DNA of 64,000 nt from Gongronella butleri (Eukaryota > Mucoromycota > Mucoromycetes > Mucorales > Cunninghamellaceae), in assembly GCA_025201375.1 (NCBI GenBank), contig JAIWZP010000005.1:868001-932000 (forward strand), given 5' to 3'. The translations under genes were made by a program, and so were the position numbers. This document shows positions 11,139-23,099 of this stretch, one piece after another (position 1 is the stretch's first letter; each line of letters opens with the position of its first letter). The notes under the pieces were generated by a model. That model ran no database searches and was not told the origin of the DNA. It saw only the letters and a program-made list of their open reading frames with translations.

Positions 11139-12184
11139 ATGGCGCCCAACATACGAAATAAAAATTCAAGACATCATTAAAATAAAATTTTGTACACGTA
11201 AAAATACTCAAGGTGGAAGAATCGTCGGTGAATTCGCTAGAAAATTTCAGCGTAAATCCTGTTCTAAGCCTTTTTTGTGAGATTTTCGCACCGGCTGACT
11301 CGATGGCATTTTGTCGTTGCAAGTCAGACAGTGATTATTCTCTCTTTTGAAAAGCATCTGTTTTTCTGCTCGCGAGTTGCCTGGTTGGGCGGGGCAAACG
11401 CGAAAAAAAGAGCAAAACACTTTTTTTACGAACGCTTTTTCACTCTGTACATTTTTTACGGCCAAATTTATTGATGGCTTTCTCCCCCGTTTTAAATGAG
11501 CCTAGTTGGGGTATCTGTTGAGGCCGCTATACATGATGAGCAGAAATGATTCAACAAAAATACCTTTTTACGTGGCCAAAGCTGACGCATGGATCCAATC
11601 TAACCCGTGGGGCTTTGTTTTCATCACTTTGCTTCGTGTTTTCCGATCTGGGGCACACGCCAATTCAAGGCTGTACGACATAAAGTTAATGAGGAATAAG
11701 TCATAGCTGTCAAATTTACCTTTTTCTCGACAAATCTTGATGCGGACACGTTGCTCCTGAAACAAACCCGGTAACAGTCGATGCCGCAGGCGTGCCTCTT
11801 CGATGCGCATAGTGTCATGTCAAACAAAAGATTGCTCGAGCCAAATTTCTTTGAAAAAAAAATTGAGAAAAATGACAAAATTTCCCTGTTTCTCGCCACC
11901 CGCCTAAATCAACCACCAGTTTCATGATCTTTTCCTCAAGCAGATGGTGGGATCAAAGCACCCAGCAGTGGATGTTATCAACAAACTGGCAACAGCGATG
12001 GGATTGGAAGAGGGGCCGTGCGTTTTGGCGGATCAATGGCGGGGTTTTGACGCGCGATATAGAAGGAGGGCGGGGCAAAGGCACCATTTTTATTCTTTCT
12101 CTTCTCGCTTTCCATTCTTTTTGTTCCCGGTTCTCGTTCCGTTCCACCACTTTTATACCAAGCGCAAGACGATCTGGGCTCTTT
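11139..12184. other. Intergenic, no gene recognised
   Basis: About 1 kb. The first part is AT-rich with short open frames on both strands that match nothing I recognise. From about 12080 the sequence becomes pyrimidine-rich and leads into the glycosyltransferase gene, so it probably holds that gene's promoter and 5' untranslated region. Confidence 0.45.
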
Positions 12185-15100
12185 ATGCAGACAGTGAGCA
12201 AAAAAGGAGAGAAGAAAGGGAGGACAAGAGAAGAAAAAAAAGAGCTCATATGGGCGACGATTGTTTGTTTTACTTAGCCAACGCCTCCCATCTTCCGGAA
12301 GAAGGTCCTGAGCAGCCTAAATGTGCCTAGACGGTACAAGTTGCCTGTGATTCTCCTCCGTGGCCTGAGCCTGATCCCTGCGCTGCTCGGGTTTAGCTAC
12401 AACTCAAAGTCGGCGTGGCGCGTGGCCGAAAGGGACGCCGGCGGCGCCATCTACCTCTACAATAACCAGCCAGACTATTGGGTGGCCACGCTCTGGGTGA
12501 GTCTCGTCTCAATGGCAACAAAAAGCACGCAATTGGCTTGCTAACGTGCTTTTTTTTTCGTGTTTTTCTTCTTTTCTCTCTGTCTCTCTGTGTCTCTCTT
12601 TTTTCATTTTTTTTTTTCTAGTGCGCATTGGCCGGCTATTGGAGCTGGGTGCTGATGACCAGTATGATTCGGCGCTGGCTGTACCATTATGAGGTGAATC
12701 ACGCGATTGTGCGTCTTTTGACGCTGATTGTGATTTTGTGGTCCATGTCCGCGTTCATCAGCTCGCGCGGCGGGTCGCCCACGAAGATTTGGATGACCAT
12801 GTGCTTTGTGCTGCTCGTTTGCAACATTCTCAAGCTCGTGATTGCCAACAGTCCCAAATACCATCGAAAAGACGAAGATGTGCAAACACCACGCATCAAT
12901 CTCAAGAGCACGGCCGTCAAAGTGCTTGTGCTACCGCTTTTTGTCGTCACGCTCGTCACCATGTTTGTCGCTTTGCACCAGTACGATGTGCTTGCTTACA
13001 CGACCAGCCAACTCATGACCGATCAATCGCTCTTGTTTGACACCGCCATCCCTGCCGCCACAAACGTGATTATTCTCATTCTCTCTTCATGGGATCCAGA
13101 GGCAGCTACGCGTCGACAAAATTTGCGCGACACCAGCCTGCAATTGCTCCCTAAATCCGGCAAAAGCATTTCTTACCGCTTTGTTCTTGGCCAGCCGCCA
13201 TCCGCAGCCGCCCAGATGAATCTGGCGCCCTCTCTTATCGCTGAGTCAAGCGCGTACAGCGATATTCTCGTCGTCCCGGCCTCAGACCTCGACGCCAGCT
13301 GGAAATTGTCGTATGCGCTGCAATGGTCGCTTGACGCCGACTATCAATACCTTGTCAAGACCAATGACGACGTCTTTGTGCGCTGGGACCGCGTCGCTCA
13401 AGACTGGGATACTGTCGTCGTCCCAGAACGCTATTGGAAGGGCTTTGTCTACAAGTAAGTTTTTATCCCATTATGCTCTTTTGTATTTTTTGCTCATTTT
13501 TGCTTATTTTTTTTGCTCATTTTTTTTCTCTTTTCTCTCTTTTTCCAGGAACATGCCGTGGGATTTCCGCAACAAGGAGGACAAGGTGAATGCGGACTAT
13601 GGGATCCCCGTGCTGCCGATTTTCACATCAGGCACGCTTTACACGCTTTCGCGCGACATGGTGCAGCGCGCCATGCAATTCCACTCGACTTACCGCCACA
13701 GCAAGAACGACGACGAGAATTTGGCGTTTTGGCTGTTTGGCGTCAATGTGACACCCGAGCACGACGCGCGCATCCAAGATTGGGTCACCGTTTGCGAGGA
13801 GGACCAGATTGCCAAGCGCTTCACGTCGTGGAAGGAGGTCCATCGCATGTATGCGAATATTCAGCAGCAGCAGCCGCAGTGCAAGGGCCTGGCGCAGAGC
13901 TGCGCGCCGTGTTACCCGTGCTTTGATCGAAAAGACGATTGGCGCCAGTGGAATCTCAAATGCGACGCGTCCAAGGGCGTTTCCCCCATGAAACACGATC
14001 TTCTCGTGCTGGACGACGGCCAAGTCAAGGACCCGCTCCCTGTGTCGGCTATTGGCGACAATGATGAATGGATCATCGAAAATGTGCTTTCACGGCGCTC
14101 ATCCATCTATTCGGACGGCGACGATTGGAGTCTTGTCTATTGGGTGTGCTGGACATCCGAGCCATCCACCTTTACCGAGCGCCATTGGCGTGCATTGGAG
14201 CTTGTTTGGGTCCATGAGCCCCGCGCCACCATTTTCATGATCAGCAACACGCTGCCGCTCGATTTCTTCCACGACTACACCGCCTACGGCTACAATATCC
14301 AGGTTGTCCACTTTAACAAGGCAAACCTGCTCAATTGGCAATGGTATTTCGGCCCTGGAACGCGCGACTGGCTCGAACAATGGGATAAATGGGAAAAGGG
14401 CCAATTCTTCTATTGGCATCTCACCGATTACATCCGCTGCCTCTTGCTTTACAATTATGGCGGCACATACATGGACATGGACGCGCTGTGGATCCGCACA
14501 CCACCCGACAGACAAATGGAATTCATCGGATCGGATTATTCAAGCCTCGACTCTGATAAGCAATGGACATTGGACGACACGGGTCTCTATTTGCCACAGG
14601 GTGTCATGCGCTTCAAGCGTGGCTGGAAGCTCTTCCGTGAGATGGCCGAAATGGCGTTTTCTGCTTACACGTACGACCCCTCGTGCTTCAATTGTGGCGG
14701 ACCAAAGATGATTACGGAGTATGTGCATCAGCATCGCGTGTCGCTCGAAGCCGCTGGCTTCACGATCTTGCCGCGCCGCGTGCTGTACCCGGTCAGCTAC
14801 TTGCAAATTGACCAATACTTGCTGCCTGATCCGCTTGCCGAGCACGAATTGCGCACGAATCTCATGCAACACACGTGGAACGTCCATCTCTTTGGCAAGA
14901 TGACCAACAAGCTGGATGTGCAGCGCGGCAGCATCGTCGACCACGTGTTGCGCGCCTTTGACCTCGATCTCCCGCACACAAATGCGAAAACGGGCAAAAT
15001 CGTCAGTTCCACAAAGACGCGCGACGTGCCCCTCGACCTGGTTGGCCCGCGCATCTACACGTACCACCCATTGCCCGAATCCCTACCCCTCGGCAACGTG

Positions 15101-15436
15101 TCGCTTGCTGCACAGCCAGGAAAGCTGCAGGGCCTCAATGTCGTCTATTTGCGCGGCGGGCCCGCCAAGCTCGACCGTGTCCAGGTCGATGTCAATGTCC
15201 AATTGGGCCGCGTCGACCTCGGCACAAGCACAAATCTGCAGCAAGTGTCGCTGACCCTCGAAAACACATCGCAGCGCGACGTCAATGCCGTGCTCAACAG
15301 CCTCGTCTATCACCCGAGCCCACTTCACCTCGCCAATGGTGGAAAGGACAACATGCAAATCAAAGTGGCTGTCGGCTCACAACGATTCGCCCTTGATATC
15401 CACGTTGTCACCGTCGAGGCCCCGGAAGAGCCTTAG
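12185..15436 (+). CDS. Fused GT31-GT32 membrane glycosyltransferase
   Basis: Proposed exons 12185-12193, 12278-12496, 12622-13454 and 13549-15436 give 982 residues. The first 9-nt exon is the least certain part; the downstream frame has no other ATG before residue 77. Five hydrophobic helices lie near residues 28-46, 71-93, 104-122, 130-150 and 176-195. Next comes a GT31-like (beta-1,3-galactosyltransferase type) domain with RRQNLRDTS, a TNDD metal motif near residue 323 and an ENLAFWLFGVN acidic motif. A second catalytic region resembles GT32/alpha-1,4-glycosyltransferases: DYIRCLLLYNYGGTYMDMDA (DxD near residue 662), then the QGVMRFKRG and CFNCGGPKMI segments. The C-terminal 130 residues look like a beta-sandwich of cadherin-like type. 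It is probably a Golgi enzyme adding two sugars in sequence; donors and acceptor are unknown. Confidence 0.8.
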
Positions 15437-15807
15437 AAACACACAAAAATGTAGATTTTAGAAAAAAAATTAATTTGCCCCTCCTTCTTCCTCTCTTTTT
15501 CTCTCTCTCTCTTTCTCTGTCTCTCTCTCTCTCTCTCTCTTTGCATCCAATTCCTACATCATTCTCACTATTTTACACCCCCTCTGTACTAACTAAAATT
15601 TGGCTTGTTTTCTTTTTTTTCTGGTGTCATCCAAGGCATGTGTGTGGGGTCTACGTCGCAGGGGCGCAGACGACCCCGCATGATCGGCGTTTCAATGTGT
15701 CAATTTAATCTTTATGTCATCGCAATTGGGATCAGAATCATCTTCTTCCCCGCTTTTTCTATTTTTTTTTCTTCCTTGAGGATCCCCTTGCCCCCCCTCG
15801 AACCAGT
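15437..15807. other. Intergenic with CT microsatellite
   Basis: The stretch 15490-15541 is an imperfect (CT)n run in the 3' flank of the glycosyltransferase. The remainder is T-rich promoter DNA of the first alcohol dehydrogenase. No TATA box is obvious. Confidence 0.6.
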
Positions 15808-17278
15808 ATGACCAACGATACTTTTCACGGCTGGGCATGCACTGAAGCAGGTATAAAGCCACTTTGTACGTGCCGGGAACCTGTATTCACGTATTTTATT
15901 CAAAAGGAGGTCCTATGAAGTGGACAGAGCTTCCTCTCAAGCAATTTGACAGTGACACGGTGGAAATCAATGTGTCTCACTGTGGTATGATCTTGGAATC
16001 ATGTGTTTAAATGGTAGAAGGGGGTCTAAACGCTGATTTGTATTGTAAATAGGCATTTGCGGCTCAGACATCTCGACGATGGATTCAGGTAAGCATCGCT
16101 GGTGGTTGGCTGGCAAACGCATGCTCACCGGTCTATTTTGTCACATGGTATCATCACGAATTAGGCTGGGGGTACGACAGTCAAAAGCAGAAAGCTTTGT
16201 GCAACACGTGTTTTTGACACGCTTCACACCTTGTTTTGTCGCGATTCTCATTATTATTATTTTTTTTTTTTGTGCAGCCCGACGCGCTACCCCTGTGTCG
16301 TTGGCCACGAGATCTGTGGCACCGTGACGCGTATTGGTGACAATGTGACGCGCTTTGCTGTAGGCGATCGTGTGGGCGTTGGCGCTCAGAGCGGTTCTTG
16401 CCTAAAGTGCGACGCGTGCCAATCCGGCAACGAGCACCTTTGCCAGGTCGGCATGGTAAGAAAATGAGAAAAAAAAAAGTCGTGCAAAACGCGTCTGATT
16501 CATTTGCTGTTTTTTTTTTCTTCGAAAGGTTGGCACATACAATTCCAAATGGCCCTCAGGCGACAAGGCGTTTGGCGGCTACAGCGACAAATGGCGCGGT
16601 CACCAGCACTTTGTATTCAAGGTGCCAGCCACCATGACCAATGACATCTGCGCGACCTTCTTGTGTGCAGGCATTACGACGTACTCTCCATTGAAGCGCC
16701 ATGGTGTGCAACCCGGCAGCCGCGTTGGCGTGCGCGGTCTTGGTAAGAGGGGACGCGGTAGCATGGCCTTTTTTTTTTTTTTTGCGTCTCATTGTCATTC
16801 TTTTTTCTTTCATATTTTTTTCTTTTTGCGCTCAGGCGGCCTTGGCCATTTTGCAATCATGTGGGCCAAGGCGATGGGCGCTGAAGTGGTGTGCTTGTCG
16901 ACGTCGGAGCGCAAAAAGCCGGACGCGCTGGCGCTAGGATGCACGGATTTCGTGGTGACAACGGACCGTGCGACCATGAAAAAGCACCGCAACACTTTTA
17001 CGCACATCATCGATACGACCTACGACCAAAACACGAGCTGGGTCACTCTTTTCTCGCTGCTCAAGGTCAACAGTACCTTCATCCTCGTAGGAATTCCTGA
17101 AAGCACCATTGATGGCATCCACGCGGGCCTCCTTGCCGCCAAACAGATCAATTTCGTCGGATCCATGATTGGCAGCCCGGCCATGATCGAAGACATGCTT
17201 GCCTTTGCCGACAAGCACAAGATCCGTCCCTGGATCACAAAGTAATTCAAGATTTTTCTTTTTTACATTGCTCGTGGC

Positions 17279-17314
<36 letters not shown>

Positions 17315-17427
17315 CCAGGTACAAGATGTCTCAGGTACCGGAAGCCGTGCAAGCGTTCCGCGATGGCAAAACGCGCTACCGCATCGTGCTTGAGAACGAG
17401 GCTGCGCCTCTCAAGAGCAAATTGTGA
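15808..17427 (+). CDS. NADP-type zinc alcohol dehydrogenase, copy 1
   Basis: Eight exons: 15808-15850, 15907-15984, 16053-16088, 16165-16171, 16278-16455, 16529-16742, 16836-17241 and 17319-17427, giving 356 residues. It is a medium-chain dehydrogenase of the cinnamyl-alcohol/ADH6-7 class. Catalytic-zinc residues occur in SHCGICGSD and GHE; the structural-zinc Cys set is in the SCLKCDACQSGNEHLC run. The Rossmann motif is GLGGLGHFAIMWAKAMGAEV, followed by STSERKK, where the Ser/Thr/Arg pattern suggests NADPH preference. It likely reduces aldehydes to alcohols in the cytosol. Exon 4 is only 7 nt and its splicing creates the SGWGPTRYP segment. The last intron holds a T30 tract. It is paralogous to the gene 650 bp downstream, and the C-terminus is 8 residues longer. 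AATAAA lies near 17495. Confidence 0.93.
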
Positions 17428-18079
17428 GCTGTGACGCGCTCAATGCCGCGGCCTGTTGTGTATTTCAAGTGTATGTTGTATTTGTATCATGTTTAAATAA
17501 ACGATTTGCCATTGGTCTAGCCCGCGGCCGTCGTTTGCATAATTTAATCAGGCAAATGACCGAGACGGGGGGCCATCTTTTACCTGAAAAAGAAAAAAAA
17601 GTTTAGGCGAATTTGCTTGTCCAAAATCGCCGAAGCAGCGAGGCGTCGGTGGATGGGGCGGACCCCGAGACGGGTGTGTGACAAAGGAGCCAAAGTGGGC
17701 AGGCTTACGTGACCGCGCCCAAAAACACATACCAGATCAAGCCGTTGTTACCCGCTGCTCGGGAATCGAGGCGTTCATGGCGACTTCACAGCCGTTTTAC
17801 ACGGAACGTGTAGTGTGTATCTCGTAGTTGCGCCCAAGAGAGGGCGCAAAGACCGTGGATTACTAATGAATGGCCGGCTCGCCCTAGTTATTCTCCTGGT
17901 TCGCCCTGTCACCACAATGACGGTCAGGGTGACACAGCGGAATTGGCGGCGTGTGGGCGGAATTGTGCGGGCTGTGAACCATTTGAAAGAAAAAGGATAT
18001 AAAAGCAAGCAGAAGGATTCTGCGAGCCCCCCCTTTTTTTTCTTTGTTCTTCTTTCTCAAAAAATTGAATTGATTACAA
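17428..18079. promoter_or_regulatory. Intergenic with TATA box of second alcohol dehydrogenase
   Basis: About 650 bp. TATAAAAG at 17998-18005 lies 75 bp upstream of the second ADH start and is the best core promoter element in this interval. The central part is GC-richer and contains GGGCG-like stretches. No separate gene was found. Confidence 0.6.
17998..18005 (+). promoter_or_regulatory. TATA box of second alcohol dehydrogenase
   Basis: TATAAAAG, 75 bp upstream of the ATG at 18080. The paralogue upstream has no comparable element, which suggests the two copies are expressed differently. Confidence 0.6.
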
Positions 18080-18935
18080 ATGACTGGCACTGGTGAAGAT
18101 ACTTTCCACGGATGGGCTGTGTTCGGCAAAGGTAAAAGATAAAGACGCTCAATGCGTCGCTTGCCCTCCGAGCTAGCAAAACCATCAGGCATTGACGCGA
18201 TCTCTTCTCCTTTTTTTTATCTTTTGCGTGCGTTAGGCGAGCCCATGACCTGGACTGAGCTGCCCTTGAAGAAGTTTGAAGAGTATGATGTCGAGCTCAA
18301 GGTGTCTCACTGCGGTAAGGCCAGGTTTCCTGCCAGAGAAAGAGCAGGATCAACTATTGCGCTTGTTTTGGTTCCACGATTTGCTCATTGAGTTATTGTT
18401 CTGTGTTCATTAGGTGTTTGCGGTTCTGACGTCCACGTCATGGATAGTGGTAAGCAACAGGGAGCAAGAAATGAATGAAAACGTGCAAAAAGGGCCACCG
18501 ATCAAAATTTAACCGATTTCTATTGTTGTAGGTTGGGGGTAAGGCTGCAAACGTTTGTTACACGAGGCGTCATTTCGCGTGTCCGCCGAATCCAGCGGCA
18601 CGGAACATGTCGGGGGCGCGCAGCAACACGCCGCCATGGAGCAAAATGGCGCAGTGACTCACTTTTTTTATTTTGTTCAAATTTCTAGTCCCACCAAATA
18701 CCCCTGTTGCGTGGGTCACGAGATCGTTGGCACGGTGACGCGTGTTGGTGCCAACGTGTCCAAGTTCCAGGTCGGCGATCGCGCTGGTGTTGGCGCGCAG
18801 AGCGGCGCGTGCCTCGAATGCAGCACCTGCAAGTCTGGCAACGAGAATCTGTGCTCCAAGACCGTTGGCACCTACAATGCCATCTGGCCTTGCGGCGACA
18901 AGAGCTTTGGCGGCTACGCGTAAGATGCCCAAACA

Positions 18936-18970
<35 letters not shown>

Positions 18971-19123
18971 CGGGCGAGAATTCGTCGTGAATCAACCATT
19001 GATCGCTTCTTTTTTTTTCTCAGCACAAAGTGGCGCGGCCACTCGCACTTTGTTTTCAAGATCCCTGAGTCCATGACCAACGAGCGATGTGCCACCATGT
19101 TGTGCGCAGGCGTCGTACGTACC

Positions 19124-19154
<31 letters not shown>

Positions 19155-19991
19155 AAATGTTGTGCAAATCCGCGTTTTCTCAATTCTTCTTGTTGCCCCA
19201 TTTGTGTAGACGACGTACTCGCCCCTCAAGCGCTACAACGTCAAGCCTGGCGACAAGGTTGGTGTCAAGGGTGTTGGCGGTTTGGGCAGGTAGGACATGA
19301 GAAAACAAAAACATACGAAACAAACACGCCCTCCTGATTCGCTTTTCATTATTTTAGCTTTGCCATCATGTGGGCCAAGGCCATGGGTGCGCATGTTGTT
19401 GCGCTGTCGACCTCGGACCGCAAGCGTGAAGATGCCGAGAAGCTGGGCTGCTCGGATTACATTCTTTTGAACGACGAAGAGGCGTTTGAGAAGAATGCCC
19501 ACACCTTCACTCACATCATTGATTGTAAGTCAACCGCGCAAGCTCACTGTAGCAGTTTGGGACTCATCATTCCACCGATTGAATCGTTTTGTTTGCTTTG
19601 ACAATAGGTGCCTATGCCCAAAACAACGACTGGAAGTCTCTGTTCAAGCTTTTGCAACCCAATGCAAACTATATTCTAGTTGGCCTTCCTGAGACGCCCC
19701 TCAATATCAACGCCATGGCCCTGGCTTCCAAGCAAGTGAACCTGGTTGGCTCCATGATCGGCAGCCCCGCCATGATCGAAGACATGCTCGACTTTGCCGC
19801 CCAGCACGACATCCACCCTTGGTTGAACAAGTAAGCATTTGCAGCCGCCACGCGTAGTAGCGTATATCGTGCCCCTGAGCCCTGACGCATTGCATTTTTT
19901 TTTCTTCAGGTACAAAATGTCTGACGCGCCCGCTGCCATCCAGGCATTCCGTGATGGCAAGGCCAGATACAGAATCATCTTGGAGGCCTAA
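18080..19991 (+). CDS. NADP-type zinc alcohol dehydrogenase, copy 2
   Basis: Ten exons: 18080-18131, 18237-18314, 18414-18449, 18532-18538, 18689-18919, 19024-19114, 19210-19289, 19358-19524, 19608-19830 and 19910-19991, giving 348 residues. It is closely related to the upstream copy along its whole length, with HCGVCGSDVHVMDSG, GHEIVGTVTRVG, the structural-zinc Cys set in ACLECSTCKSGNENLC, GVGGLGSFAIMWAKAMGA and the shared GSMIGSPAMIEDML motif. The STSDRKR stretch again suggests NADPH. The first four introns, including the 7-nt exon, sit at the same positions as in copy 1. Copy 2 has four introns not present in copy 1 and lacks copy 1's intron after HLCQVGM. Introns 5 and 6 carry A31 and A29 tracts. 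A good TATA box precedes this copy only. Confidence 0.93.
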
Positions 19992-20194
19992 ATAATTGCC
20001 CTTCCCGCCTCTTTTCTCCATCTGTATACAGTATCAATTAATCCAAACTTCCAAGTCAGTAAAACACACAATTGTATAGATAAAAATCAAGCATGAAGCA
20101 CCTCATCCATGCTGCGTATCATGCTATGTGTACTACCGGTACGTACAGAATCATACTGTAAAAATCACACGTTTATTAGACCGTTGTCGAGCAA

Positions 20195-20590
20195 ATCGCG
20201 ATCAAAATTTTTGATGAAAAAGTGAATTTTCTCTGTGAGTTTTAGCCATCCATTGATGAAACTGGTCTCATTCGAAAGAGATGTAAGAGGCGACTTCGAC
20301 ACGTTAAAAGCGCCGTGTGTTGTCTAATCCGTTGCCGAGAACATCGAGGTTGAAAATTTTGTAATGGTTGAACGGCTTTCACAAGCGTACAAAGATCACG
20401 CATCGGCCAAACAAACATTCCAGAAATGACGTCCGAGCGTGTCTCTTTCAAATGGGGCCTACTTCATCCCGATCCACGAAATATTTCGAGAGCCCACCGC
20501 TGAATTTGTGAAAATATCGATATTTTGGAATCATCTGCACAACGACTCAATACACCTCTGGTTTTCAACTCCATGTTGAAAAAAAGACGC
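20195..20590. repeat. Repeat R4, copy 1
   Basis: Aligned by eye to 22005-22410 in the same orientation. Shared landmarks are GACACGTTAAAAG, a GAGAA.ATCGAG.TTGAAAAT stretch, AAACAAACA..CC, GTCTCTTTC and TTTGTGAAAATA. The copies are clearly diverged. No protein is encoded. Confidence 0.8.
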
Positions 20591-20829
20591 CACGAAATGG
20601 CCTAATCAACCAGTTTTCCAGGCCATCCACTCATGCTTTGCTGTGTTTAACATTCGCATTGCTGAAAATCGGCTTTTTTTGGGATTTCACTACAACCCTC
20701 TCATTGACCTCTGCCCGCTTTTTTTTGAACTCACACGCCCCCCAAATATCAAAGTCGTCGTGGCTTTACCACCCCCCTGATCCAAGCATTACTGTATTTT
20801 ATCCCGAAACACGAAAAATGCGTACTAGT

Positions 20830-21620
20830 AAACACAAATCTCGAGATTTCTCAAGACTGAGTGATCCGATTTGCGAAAAAACTTGTGGAACAAACGAAGT
20901 TTTGACTCGAGTATCCACTGGTATAAATTTGGAGCCAGATGGTCAAGCTCATCGGTAGGAACGCGTAAAATATTTTTGGCGCTGATTTTCACTAGCAAAC
21001 ACGAATCTCGAGATTTTTCGAGACTGAGTGATCCATTTCGCAAAAAAACGTAACAACACCGAAGAACTGGGTTTATCATCAACTGGTCCAAATTTGGGAC
21101 CAGATGAGCGAGTTTCTAAGAAAGCGCCAGTTTCATAGGCGTAAATGGGATACGATCTGCAGCATTTGTCTCGTACTGCGGCAACAGCTGAGCGCCTCCG
21201 CACATGAGGTACCTCAAATGAATCGGTGGTCAAACGCGGTAAAAGCGCGTGTGGTTTGGGGATATCGCTTCACGTTTTCGGCGAGTTAGCCTTGAGGGGT
21301 CGTTTTGATTCTGGTTTGGCCCTGATTTTATGCAAATGCATTTTTCTCAGGACTGAGTGATCCGATCTGGCAAAAAACTTGACATCGCTGACTTTTTGTG
21401 CTCAGCATCGTGTAGCTCAAATATAGGACTCGATGGACAAGATCCGGAGGACACGCCTAGCAAAATGTGGGTACAGTAAGGATTTGTCCATTTTTGCAGC
21501 GTACGCGACAGTAGCTTAACGTATCGATGCGCGTGTCACCTCAAATGAATTAATCTTTAATCAAAGGCGGTGAAAGCGCTCGAGTTTTATTGGAGACTTT
21601 GATTTGAGATCTGGGCGACG
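20830..21620. repeat. Satellite-like repeat R2, copy 1
   Basis: The landmark GACTGAGTGATC recurs at about 20855, 21022 and 21351 (spacings 167 and 329), and CTCAAATGAAT at about 21213 and 21540 (spacing 327). This indicates degenerate units of roughly 165 bp. The same units, in the same order, recur at 44510-45330. Confidence 0.75.
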
Positions 21621-21649
21621 AGCAATTGCTGGGATGCAATGGCCCACGC

Positions 21650-21990
21650 TTGAATACGCCTGAATACGCGTTGAATCTGTCTGGATACGCCTTAATACTG
21701 TACGCCTTAATACGCGTTGAATATGCTTGAATACGCGTTGAATACGCCTGAATACGGCCTGATTACGCCTGAACTCGGGTTAAACACGCCTGATTTCACA
21801 CGGGCTTTCGCGAAGTCTTCACAACGTTCGTTTGACTTTTTTTACGAACATTGTTTGCGAAGTCTTCACTATGATACAGTACGATGTTCGTTCATTTTTT
21901 TTACTAACGTTTTTTGCGAAGTCTTCACTACGACATTCGTTCATGTTTTTACCAACGTTGTTTGCGAAGACTTCACTACGATGTTCGTTC
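21650..21990. repeat. Minisatellite of TGAATACGC units and a 48-59-bp repeat
   Basis: The first part (21650-21800) is an imperfect array of 11-13-base units resembling TGAATACGCG/TGAATACGCC. The second part (21800-21990) has four repeats with the landmark CGAAGTCTTCAC or close variants at about 21811, 21858, 21917 and 21965, each followed by a GTTCGTT-type block. Confidence 0.75.
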
Positions 21991-22004
21991 AATTTTGCGC
22001 TTGG

Positions 22005-22410
22005 TTGTCGAGCAAATCGCGACAAAATATTTTGATAAAAAGTGGATTTTTTCTGCCAGTTTTGGCCATCCAGCGGTGTAACTTATTTTAATCGATGGAG
22101 ATTTAGTGGCTGCATTTGACACGTTAAAAGAAACTTTGGCTATTTTTCTTGTTGTCGAGAAAATCGAGTTTGAAAATTAATCCAATGTTTGATCGACATT
22201 TGCAAGCATGCAAAGTTCGTCCATCGAGCAAACAAACAGCCCAAAAATGACACTCGGGTGCGTCTCTTTCGAACGATACCAGTTTCATCGCCGTGATCAG
22301 CGAAATTTTGAAAGCCAGTGCTGTATTTGTGAAAATAACGACATTTCGGATTCATCTGGGTAGCGACCCAGTCGATCTCTGATTTTCAACGTCTTGTTGC
22401 AAAAAAGATG
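22005..22410. repeat. Repeat R4, copy 2
   Basis: Diverged direct repeat of 20195-20590; landmarks are listed for copy 1. Together the two copies flank the satellite and minisatellite region. Confidence 0.8.
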
Positions 22411-23099
22411 GATCAAGCAAGCCAACAAACAACCGCGTCTGGCGTGCTCCGATACGCTCTGAATTTCTAAATACTTAGTAATCCTTGACAAAATAGTAGA
22501 ATACAGGTTATCAAACGTTTTAAACGCACTGTAGCGCCCTTCATTCGACAGAGAATCAAATTGTACATCATTTATCATAGCAACATATTGTGTTTTTATG
22601 TGTTCCTATGCTGAGAAATTGGGGTTTGAAAAAATAAAATCAGACTTGACAAGGGAATTCAGACTGGAGATCAATAATAGCACGAAAAGTTTCAATGGAA
22701 TGAGCGAGACGAGGTGAATCAAAAGAAATGCTTGCTCTTCAAGAGGATATCATGGCGATCTCGGTAAGTTTGCGCTCAAAATGTGCATTTTGGTCAATTT
22801 GCACCATGAGTACTACAAAAATATAAAACTCAATGGCCAGAGTCATTTTATTCGTTGAAACGCTACGTTGAATACCGCATGTCTCCAATGTTGGTACCGC
22901 CTAAGCGAGCTTTGCGTGTGAAAATTTATAAAATATTATTTTAGCAGTAATCTGCGTGTTATGCGCCAATGCGACGCTGCAAAGGCCACATACAATGCCC
23001 AATGGGAAAAGGTAGCATAGAAAAAGGGAACGAATTATCCCGACATGGTATGCTTATTAGTCATTTGAATGCATCGCACGCATTTTCAAAAACGAGCCG

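Noticed and set aside
11944..12330. Frame of 128 codons before the glycosyltransferase
   Set aside because: It reads through pyrimidine- and purine-rich tracts and ends at 12330; a better model uses the acceptor at 12277 and puts the next codons in the glycosyltransferase frame.
21717..22091. Open frame of 124 codons with NTPEYGL-like repeats
   Set aside because: The frame is produced by the TGAATACGC minisatellite and the neighbouring tandem repeat; no start context, codon bias or family motif supports a gene.
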